Of a stretch of 23,398 nucleotides of DNA, positions 8,301 to 13,838 are shown piece after piece. This DNA comes from SZUA-359 sp039809125. GTDB lineage: Bacteria > Patescibacteriota > Saccharimonadia > Saccharimonadales > Saccharimonadaceae. Position 1 is the stretch's first letter. Each line of letters starts with the position of its first letter. The notes under the pieces are model-generated. The model was given only the letters and a program-made list of their open reading frames with translations. It did not search any database and was not told where the DNA came from. The stretch is taken from the NCBI GenBank assembly GCA_039809125.1, contig JBDHUM010000016.1:1-23398 (forward strand), written 5' to 3'. The position numbers and the translations under genes were made by a program.

Positions 8301-11195
8301 TTATCGAATCTTAAAAACAACCTCGTCTGGTGTCTGTGGACGCGCCTGGTCATCCCTCACATGCAACCTGTCATTTCTATCTTCTTGATCATTTTTTCCA
8401 GTTGACTCGACGCCACTGTCTATCCCGCCCACCTCAGTAGTCTCAACGACGTCACTTTTTTTGGCTAAATTTTTTCGGTTAGAACTGTCTGCAATATTAA
8501 GACCACCATCATCCACCGACTTTGTATCTGTTAGTTTACTTGGACTGGCTCCAATGGTCGACTGCAACATATCATTTTTAGTTATCGGAGAAACAGCTGG
8601 TGGTGAAATAGCGGCAGTCGATCCTTGACTCGTAAGTTGCTTACGCTTAGCAAGCCATTCATCGAGAAAAGATGAACCCGACGTCTTCGCAGACGCACCT
8701 ACCTGTCCAGCCGAGCCGCCAGCAGGTGTAGCTGCTTTTGGAGGAACAAGTCGTGCAAAAATCTCTTTCTCAACTTCAGCGCGTGGTCGAGCATATTTCG
8801 CCGCTGATAACCGCTTCAACGCATCCGCTAACTGTTGGTTAGGATTACCCATTGGTGGAATCCAGCGCATACTGAATGGAGCCGATGGAACTCCTTGTAT
8901 CTGCGCAACACACACTGACTCATGATTCGGTAATTTAGTAAGATCCTCAGCATCAAACACTGGCTGATACCGCTTGACCATAATTTCGGCATCTGTAATA
9001 CCGATACGACCCGTAATCGTAGTACCCACATTTCCAATAATAGCCTCTCTGATTTCTTCCTTTAGCTGCGTCATGAACTGATTACCAAGCACCAGGCTTA
9101 GGCGATATTTACGAGCCTCAGAAAGAATCGTGCTAAAGCTATCCGTCGCAAAGTTTTGAAACTCATCAACATAAAGCGTAAAGTCTTGCCTTTCCTCTTC
9201 GAGCATATGTGCCCGTGCCATTGCTGCCGCATTAAATTTCATAACAAATATAATACCTAGCAGTTTAGAGTTTAGATCGCCCATTTTACCCTTAGAGAGA
9301 TTTACAAGCAGTATCTTCTTATTGTTCATAACATCGGCAATATTAAAGCCGCTTTTAGTTTGCCCGATTATATTTCGCATTGCATCGTTACTAATGAAAG
9401 GCCCGAACTTCGATACTACCCAAGAAATAACTTCACCAGCTTCATTCGATCGCTGTGACGCTGGAAATTCTTTTGTCCAAAAATCGAGCACTTGTTGATC
9501 CTTGACATACTTAAGCTTGCTTTTCATAAACTCACTGTCAATCAGCACTTTAGGAATGTCAATAAATGTCCCTCCACCCGGATCGGCCATCAGTAGTAGG
9601 GCACAGTTTCGAAAGATGTGCTCAAGACGAGGACCAACTATACCAGTGTGTCCAGGATCATACAAACCATATAGCATACTGATTGCCTCTTGTACCAAAA
9701 AGTCTTTTTGGTCGGGATGATCAAACTCAAACATATTTAATCCAATCGGGTTTGCCATATCGCTCGGATTAAAGTAGATAACGTCTTCAACACGCTCTTT
9801 TGGTACTTTGCTAAGGAGCATTTCAACTGAGTCACCGTGCGGATCAACAAAAGCAAACCCCCGCCCGTCGAGCATATCCTGAAAGGCCAGGTTTTCCTGA
9901 AGCACCGACTTACCTACACCAGTTTGACCAATTATATGAATATGGCGTCGGCGATCTTTATTATTGATACGAATCGGCTTCTTCGTGCCACGAAACTCGT
10001 TATAACCTATCAACAAACCTTCGTCCATAATCTGAGTCGGTCCGTCTACCTGTTTACTCATCTGTCGTTGTACTTGTGATGTCGGAATGCTGTTTTGATC
10101 TGGTAGGTGAAATAATGTCGCAAGTTCAACACTATTTAAGATATTCGATCGAATGCTTTGTGGGAAAAATCTAAAAATATATGCCGTCACAAACTCATCA
10201 ATATTTTTAGCTGCATTAAATCGAAAACCATTAAAACTAGGTGAATCAAACAGTGAGAAAGACGATACTATGTTCTGCATCAAAACCTGAGCGCGAGCTG
10301 AAGTGTTAGATGACACAACCACTCGGACAAGTACTTCAAATCCTGGATAACGCGCCTTTTCTTCCATCGCCTCAATTTCGTGCTGTTCGCTAGCAGTTAG
10401 CTGATTATCGACTGCTTTTTCGTCAGTCTTTTTCTCTGAATCGGGTGGATGCCAAGGCGCTTCTACGATATCGCGAACTGACATAAAACCGCCGTGAGAT
10501 CTTTTGCCCGTCGCTCGATCTTTCTTTATTTTTTCAACTTTTTTATCTGTTGCATGAGTCCAACCATGCTGTGCTGGGCGTAATAAAAATTGTACGCCAA
10601 TTCCGTCTTCTCGAGTTGCTGTTGAAAGTGCGTTAAGCAATGCTCGTGATGCATCACGCTTGGTCTCGGTGTAAGTAGCTATCGGCAAAGAGGCGTGTTT
10701 TTTTAATGTAAATTCACCCCCTAGCGTACCGCTCATCTTACCCACCTTACTAAATACGGTATGCTCCTCCATCTCTTCTAACCGAGCAGTCGGATATGCC
10801 GCCGATACTGCCTGCTTGACCGTATCAACCAGTACTGTTGGAATAACAGCATAATAATAGATTAGGCCGTTACGAGCCACAATCTCAAAGGAAAGATGTC
10901 GTTGACCATAAATCTTGGCTTTGAATCCTTTGGTTGCCGTGCTAGCAATAATGTTGTACATTGTCTGCGCTTGCGATAACAGTTCGTCCGTTACGTCTCG
11001 TTGATCTCTACCGTTAGACTCATTTTTTATATCTTCGCTCGACGGCGGAAGATGTATCATGATTGGAATCATCTTTAGACCACGTTCATAGTTTTTTGAT
11101 TCACGCAGCGAACTTCTAACACTAATCGCCCAAACAGCCCCACCAACTATAGCAACAATCAAAATTAGGAAAGTTGCTATTAATAATCCGCTCAT
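8301..11195 (-). CDS. VirD4/TraG-like type IV secretion ATPase
   Basis: A 964-residue membrane-anchored ATPase of the TraG/VirD4/DUF87 group, which feeds DNA or protein into type IV secretion machinery or acts in DNA handling at the membrane. An N-terminal membrane helix (about 4-26) is followed by a 390-residue domain of unknown fold, then the RecA-like motor with Walker A GQTGVGKS (423-430), FVDPHGD (449-455) and Walker B LYVDEFQNF (674-682, D677 and E678). The last 180 residues are Ser/Thr/Lys-rich and probably disordered. The start lies 27 bp after the small gene 11223-11654, with only a weak ribosome site, so they are probably co-transcribed. No relaxase, VirB4 or pilin gene is in the window, so a full secretion system is inferred, not seen. 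Confidence 0.85.
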   Translation of the reverse strand: MSGLLIATFLILIVAIVGGAVWAISVRSSLRESKNYERGLKMIPIMIHLPPSSEDIKNESNGRDQRDVTDELLSQAQTMYNIIASTATKGFKAKIYGQRHLSFEIVARNGLIYYYAVIPTVLVDTVKQAVSAAYPTARLEEMEEHTVFSKVGKMSGTLGGEFTLKKHASLPIATYTETKRDASRALLNALSTATREDGIGVQFLLRPAQHGWTHATDKKVEKIKKDRATGKRSHGGFMSVRDIVEAPWHPPDSEKKTDEKAVDNQLTASEQHEIEAMEEKARYPGFEVLVRVVVSSNTSARAQVLMQNIVSSFSLFDSPSFNGFRFNAAKNIDEFVTAYIFRFFPQSIRSNILNSVELATLFHLPDQNSIPTSQVQRQMSKQVDGPTQIMDEGLLIGYNEFRGTKKPIRINNKDRRRHIHIIGQTGVGKSVLQENLAFQDMLDGRGFAFVDPHGDSVEMLLSKVPKERVEDVIYFNPSDMANPIGLNMFEFDHPDQKDFLVQEAISMLYGLYDPGHTGIVGPRLEHIFRNCALLLMADPGGGTFIDIPKVLIDSEFMKSKLKYVKDQQVLDFWTKEFPASQRSNEAGEVISWVVSKFGPFISNDAMRNIIGQTKSGFNIADVMNNKKILLVNLSKGKMGDLNSKLLGIIFVMKFNAAAMARAHMLEEERQDFTLYVDEFQNFATDSFSTILSEARKYRLSLVLGNQFMTQLKEEIREAIIGNVGTTITGRIGITDAEIMVKRYQPVFDAEDLTKLPNHESVCVAQIQGVPSAPFSMRWIPPMGNPNQQLADALKRLSAAKYARPRAEVEKEIFARLVPPKAATPAGGSAGQVGASAKTSGSSFLDEWLAKRKQLTSQGSTAAISPPAVSPITKNDMLQSTIGASPSKLTDTKSVDDGGLNIADSSNRKNLAKKSDVVETTEVGGIDSGVESTGKNDQEDRNDRLHVRDDQARPQTPDEVVFKIR

Positions 11196-11222
11196 TTCTT
11201 TCGATCACCCCATAACAATAAA

Positions 11223-11654
11223 CTACTCATTTGCAGACCCGATCTTATGACTATATCGCTTTAGAATATATTCATTTTGAAGCTTTTTTACTTCTTGTTC
11301 TCTTCGATAAGGATCATCTTTGGTCTCACTTATTACTTGCTTCGCTTTATCAACCCATTCTTTCTCTATAAGATCATCATCTGCAGCAACAAGCGGGGTT
11401 GCATTTGTGGAGGGTGTAACTATTTGCGTCGTGTCATCGACCGCTACAGGAGCAGGCAACGAACTAACGACTGGCTGTTGGGGTTGTTGAGCAACAGCCT
11501 CCACGTTTTGCCCTATCTGACGCTCTCTCTGCTCATTGCGTCCAACTGGCAATTCATTACCAATGGCCACTTTCTCCCCACCCTGACTACTAATCCCTTG
11601 TTCAGGAATATAAAATGATGGCATTTGATCAGGAGATGATTGCCGAGGTTCCAT
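11223..11654 (-). CDS. Small disordered protein of the TraG-like cluster
   Basis: A 143-residue hydrophilic protein. Residues 1-90 are rich in Gln, Pro, Val and Ser and look disordered. The C-terminal 50 residues form a conserved-looking charged helix pair (EKEWVDKAKQVISETKDDPY, then QNEYILKRY). I recall similar short proteins beside type IV secretion ATPases in TM7 genomes, but no function is established. There is no signal peptide or membrane segment, so it is probably a cytoplasmic partner of the ATPase just downstream. The ATG follows an extended -10 promoter by 8 bp with no ribosome site, so its mRNA is probably leaderless. Confidence 0.75.
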   Translation of the reverse strand: MEPRQSSPDQMPSFYIPEQGISSQGGEKVAIGNELPVGRNEQRERQIGQNVEAVAQQPQQPVVSSLPAPVAVDDTTQIVTPSTNATPLVAADDDLIEKEWVDKAKQVISETKDDPYRREQEVKKLQNEYILKRYSHKIGSANE

Positions 11655-11662
11655 ATCTGTTA

Positions 11663-11671
11663 ATTATACCA
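11663..11671 (-). promoter_or_regulatory. Extended -10 promoter of the TraG-like cluster
   Basis: The minus strand reads TGGTATAAT (11671-11663), an extended -10, with no good -35. The expected start falls at about 11656-11654, on or next to the ATG at 11654, implying a leaderless transcript for the small gene and the ATPase. Confidence 0.6.
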
Positions 11672-11692
11672 TAAGCAGACTTCGTATGACAG

Positions 11693-12079
11693 CTACGAGC
11701 GACGCCAGATGTAAAAACATGCCAGTATTTCAAAAATCACTATCAAGCATATATCAATTAGACCACTTGCTCCAACGGATTGCATCGCTAGTAAAATAAC
11801 GGGGGCCAGAGCCAATACGGTAGCATACAAGTAGGTTTTCTGGATCGTAATTTGAGAAAGCAAACGACGCCGATGACTGTTAGATGGCATTACCCTCATT
11901 AAGACTTGACGTACTCCATATAGTAAAAAAGTTACAATCCCCACACAGACAAGATAGAGAAAGGCAAAAAAAAGCAATATTCCAAGAGGGTGAATTGTCG
12001 CCGGGCTGGTTGAGGTTGTTAATATCCAAAGCCCCGCCAGTCCAATAACTATGCAAATCGTCAATAATCGATAGATCAT
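11693..12079 (-). CDS. Small four-helix membrane protein
   Basis: A 128-residue, very hydrophobic protein with about four membrane segments (roughly 3-22, 31-55, 84-101, 105-124) and a short basic cytoplasmic loop SNSHRRRLLSQ (66-76). I do not recognise a named family. Its position 38 bp upstream of the TraG-like pair, on the same strand, suggests a membrane component of the same apparatus, though the gap contains a separate promoter for the next gene. The ATG has no ribosome site and lies only 4-12 bp from overlapping -10 elements, so it may be translated from a leaderless mRNA. Confidence 0.7.
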   Translation of the reverse strand: MIYRLLTICIVIGLAGLWILTTSTSPATIHPLGILLFFAFLYLVCVGIVTFLLYGVRQVLMRVMPSNSHRRRLLSQITIQKTYLYATVLALAPVILLAMQSVGASGLIDICLIVIFEILACFYIWRRS

Positions 12080-12082
12080 GCT

Positions 12083-12092
12083 TGTTATAATA
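12083..12092. promoter_or_regulatory. Overlapping divergent -10 elements
   Basis: The plus strand reads TGTTATAAT (12083-12091), an extended -10 identical to those of rnpB and ssrA in this window. It would start a plus-strand transcript near 12098. The minus strand over the same bases reads TATTATAAC, which would start the mRNA of the membrane protein at or beside its ATG (12079). Neither direction has a good -35. The two promoters physically exclude each other. Confidence 0.5.
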
Positions 12093-12097
12093 CCATT

Positions 12098-12475
12098 TTA
12101 AAAACAAAGAAGCCCAAGCGGTAAAGCAATTTTAGAAAGCGCAAACCTCAAATATATATGTTAGGTGCGCCTGCTTATACCGCTACGGGCTGATTGACCG
12201 CTCCGACTGTGCGGAGCATGGTCCTACGTAAGTTTCCACACACGTACTCAGTAGTCTCTCTGCTATTGACTATATCAGGGATTAACTGAGTACGTAGGTA
12301 CTCCTTGACCGTGCGCTCTACGCCAAAAATGGCGGAGCATAGGTGTCATTTTAAGTAAGTAAGCCGAGTTCAAAAGAATACATCTTATGAATACTCAGGC
12401 AACTTAAATGCCACCTACTATCCGTCACGTTTTGACAATTATGTTAATGTTCCGTGCTTCTTTTTGTTTTTTTTA
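12098..12475 (+). ncRNA. Large structured RNA candidate with five hairpins
   Basis: No protein frame fits here, but five consecutive hairpins cover almost every base. P1 is 12111-12191, with arms AGCCC..AGCGGTA..AAGCA..GCGC..ACCT paired to AGGT..GCGC..TGCTT..TACCGCT..GGGCT. P2 is 12196-12223 (GACCGCTCCG with CGGAGC-at-GGTC). P3 is 12242-12295 (ACGTACTCAGT with ACTGAGTACGT). P4 is 12315-12338 (GCTC-ta-CGCC with GGCGGAGC). P5 is 12340-12417 (TAGGTG..CATTT..AAGT with ACTT..AAATG..CACCTA, plus an inner GAGT/ACTC stem). The plus strand is preferred because TGTTATAAT lies 20 bp before P1 and a T-rich run (12459-12474) follows P5. On the minus strand P1 would also be followed by a T-rich tail, so orientation is open. 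It is not tmRNA, RNase P or SRP RNA by motif. Confidence 0.55.
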
Positions 12476-13160
12476 AAAAGCGTGTTTATACATTAGCACA
12501 TTGTGTTAATGTGGTCAATATTTTTCTTGTATATATTGTTGTAAAAATATAATTTTGATACCACTAATCATTATATTAAAGTGTTATTTTTAGTGAATAT
12601 TTAATTCTATGATATGTTTTTATTACAACATTATTATAACCATACACCTGTTTTTGAACTCAAAATAGTGATTATACCTAACTATGGCTTTCTTTTTGAG
12701 TTGTCAGTAACTCCTTTTTAAACAAGTAAGCTTTGTCTAATGTTATTGCAAATTTTCATTCATAAAACCATTTAACCAATTTAATAAGCTCGCGTTTTTA
12801 TTTTTGGTTAATAAGCAGTTGTTTGACTCCGCATATTAAAAGATTCTTGTGTTGTATGTTGTATTCAATTCATGCTTAACGCATTCGGTTTTTAATTACC
12901 GGCTGCATGAGTTTGGATAGTATTGGAATACATTATAAATTTTTTGCTTTCACATGACACCATTCCCAGCCATACAAATGGTGAGTAGATATCTACTCAC
13001 CCGCTCAGGCGGATTAGAAGCATCGTACCATACCCATAAGACGTGTACACACCTGGCGAAAGCCACTTTAGTTTTGTCGTTAATCAACCTCCGTCACTAG
13101 AATCTAAAATTTCATTATTTGATCGTAGTATTTTTTACTAAAAGTTTTTTCAAAAACCTG
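12476..13160. other. AT-rich intergenic stretch without a convincing gene
   Basis: This stretch is clearly more AT-rich than its surroundings up to about 12950, with many short T and A runs and no supported frame. It contains a hairpin at 12497-12513 (CACATT/AATGTG) followed by a T run, and a more GC-balanced island at 12955-13100 with mutually exclusive hairpins: 12958-12983 (CACCATT/AATGGTG), the palindrome 12980-13001, and 13001-13012 (CCGC/GCGG). No promoter of good quality was found before 13161. Confidence 0.6.
12980..13001. repeat. 22-bp perfect palindrome
   Basis: The half-site GGTGAGTAGAT (12980-12990) is followed directly by its exact reverse complement ATCTACTCACC (12991-13001) with no spacer. 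It overlaps the 3' arm of the hairpin 12958-12983, so the two could not form together in RNA. It could be a protein-binding site for a dimer or an RNA hairpin; neither is established. Confidence 0.85.
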
Positions 13161-13189
13161 TTGACATGAGCGGTTTAACGTCCTATTAT
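13161..13189 (+). promoter_or_regulatory. Near-consensus promoter of a short transcript
   Basis: The plus strand has a perfect TTGACA (13161-13166), a 17-bp spacer and TATTAT (13184-13189). It is one of the best promoters in the window. The expected start is near 13196, directly before a hairpin. No ATG-initiated gene follows before the terminator at 13329-13356. Confidence 0.75.
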
Positions 13190-13331
13190 AGGGGTAGCTT
13201 CGAATAAAAAAATTATTCAGAAGCCAAAAACAAAAAACACTCGTAAAACAACTCCACAGAAAACAACCACTACTCGCAGGTGGTTGTTTTCATTTAGCAA
13301 TTACTCAAAAACTCAATTCATCGTAATATAA
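13179..13331 (+). pseudogene. Possible remnant of a basic, Lys/Thr-rich exported protein
   Basis: One frame is open from 13179 to a TAA at 13329-13331 and reads like the N terminus of a TM7 exported protein: Lys/Thr-rich (KPKTKNTRKTTPQKTTTTRR), then RWLFSFSNYSKTQFIVI. The hydrophobic segment expected next is cut off by the stop at the tmRNA terminator. No ATG, GTG or TTG lies in frame, so it would need an ATT-type start or is a decayed fragment. The composition may also be coincidental, since the same bases form a perfect 12-bp hairpin. Confidence 0.2.
13196..13291 (+). ncRNA. Small RNA candidate
   Basis: The predicted transcript begins with a hairpin at 13197-13224 (GCTTC..AATAA paired with TTATT..GAAGC), then a single-stranded A-rich stretch, then a perfect 12-bp hairpin at 13259-13291 (GAAAACAACCAC/GTGGTTGTTTTC, 9-nt loop) that resembles a terminator with its T run inside the stem. 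A further terminator follows at 13329-13356. Promoter plus two hairpins suggests a small RNA of 95-160 nt. The alternative is a leader or remnant of a small basic protein reading through the same bases. Confidence 0.45.
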
Positions 13332-13356
13332 AAACCCGACATGACGGTCGGGCTTT
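13329..13356. terminator. Bidirectional intrinsic terminator (ssrA and short transcript)
   Basis: The stem CCCGAC (13334-13339) pairs with GTCGGG (13346-13351) around a 6-nt loop. It is flanked by AAAAA on the left and CTTTT on the right, so either strand gives a hairpin followed by a U run. It starts 9 nt after the CCA end of tmRNA on the minus strand and would also stop the plus-strand transcript from 13196. Confidence 0.85.
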
Positions 13357-13360
13357 TATA

Positions 13361-13773
13361 TTGGTGGAGCTGCCGGGTACTGCCCCCGGGTCCGAATGGT
13401 AACAAAATATCCGTCTACAAGTATAGTCAGGTTTAAGAAAGTTTAATAACGCGTCAACAATTAAAAAATCCGACGAAAATATCGTTGAAACGTTACGCAG
13501 TGAGTGTCCCGTATGTGGCTGCTCCCCCACACACGGCAAGCAACATGAGTATGACGCTATTGACGCTCTATGTTGCCTAAACGTAATAGCGGTCTAATGG
13601 ATATTAGACTGTTGCACGGACAGCTACCGGAGTAGCAATCACTGAAGCAATAAATTGCTTGCAGTTTGTCCATGCAGTTGCAATTGTGTTTGCAATTAAA
13701 TATGCGTGTCGTGCATAGTCGACTTGCAGAATATCTTGTTAAGTTCCAATCGTCGAAAGCGTTGATCAGCCCC
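13361..13773 (-). ncRNA. ssrA: Transfer-messenger RNA (tmRNA)
   Basis: tmRNA rescues stalled ribosomes: SmpB and alanyl-charged tmRNA enter the A site, translation switches to the tag frame, and the product is marked for proteolysis. The 5' end GGGGCTGATCAACGCTTTCGACG and the 3' end CAGCTCCACCA pair as a 7-bp acceptor stem (13773-13767 with 13371-13365), and CCA is encoded. A tag frame starts with the usual GCA AAC after TTTAATT (13693) and its stop TAA lies in a hairpin with arms GTCTAAT/ATTAGAC, as in helix 5 of known tmRNAs. A later pseudoknot stem pairs CCGTGTGTGG with CCACATACGG. The 413-nt length is normal for a one-piece tmRNA. The T-loop, GGCAGTA between CCGGG and CCCGG, departs from TTCRANY. 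A terminator follows after 9 nt. Confidence 0.93.
13604..13693 (-). other. tmRNA proteolysis-tag reading frame
   Basis: The 30-codon frame from the resume codon GCA (13693-13691) to TAA (13606-13604) would encode a 29-residue tag beginning ANTIATAWTN and ending ATPVAVRATV. It is much longer than the 10-11 residues of E. coli-type tags and ends in RATV, not ALAA or a similar end. The resume position is chosen by analogy with the TTTAnTyGCAAAC context of known tmRNAs; the other two frames fit less well. Confidence 0.65.
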
Positions 13774-13787
13774 ACGATCGTCGTTTC

Positions 13788-13817
13788 ATTATAACACCTG
13801 TTTACAGGTGTTAGCAA
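13788..13817 (-). promoter_or_regulatory. ssrA promoter
   Basis: The minus strand has TTGCTA (13817-13812), an 18-bp spacer and TGTTATAAT (13796-13788), a perfect extended -10. The start is expected near 13781, 8 nt before the mature tmRNA end. The whole spacer is taken up by an inverted repeat. Confidence 0.75.
13792..13813. promoter_or_regulatory. 10+2+10 inverted repeat (operator candidate) between ssrA and comM
   Basis: TAACACCTGT (13792-13801), a TT spacer, and ACAGGTGTTA (13804-13813) are perfect inverted arms. The repeat lies exactly between the -35 and -10 of the ssrA promoter and covers the -35 of the opposing comM promoter. A second palindrome, AAGCATGCTT (13816-13825), adjoins it. 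This placement suits a repressor or a shared regulator; no regulator can be named. Confidence 0.7.
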
Positions 13818-13829
13818 GCATGCTTAAAT
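13801..13829 (+). promoter_or_regulatory. Probable comM promoter
   Basis: The plus strand has TTTACA (13801-13806), a 17-bp spacer and TTAAAT (13824-13829). The start would fall near 13836, 2-3 nt before the ATG, so the mRNA would be almost leaderless; no good ribosome site is visible. Confidence 0.45.
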
Positions 13830-13838
13830 GAGTATGCT

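Noticed and set aside
12181..12420. tmRNA, SRP RNA or group I intron as identity of the 12.1-12.5 kb RNA
   Set aside because: The diagnostic ends and the tag frame of tmRNA are found elsewhere (13361-13773); no SRP apical GGAAG/AGCA loop and no intron core P7 pattern was found.
12601..12960. Replication origin or DnaA boxes in the AT-rich stretch
   Set aside because: No TTATNCACA-type boxes were recognised and no dnaA or dnaN is nearby.
12979..13101. 40-residue plus-strand frame from ATG at 12979
   Set aside because: No ribosome site, it begins inside the hairpin/palindrome region, and its composition is not protein-like.
13318..13539. 73-residue minus-strand frame
   Set aside because: It covers the tmRNA 3' domain and terminator, so it is not a protein gene.
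13557..13817. 86-residue minus-strand frame
   Set aside because: It lies across the tmRNA gene and its promoter, in a frame different from the tag; tmRNA is far better supported.
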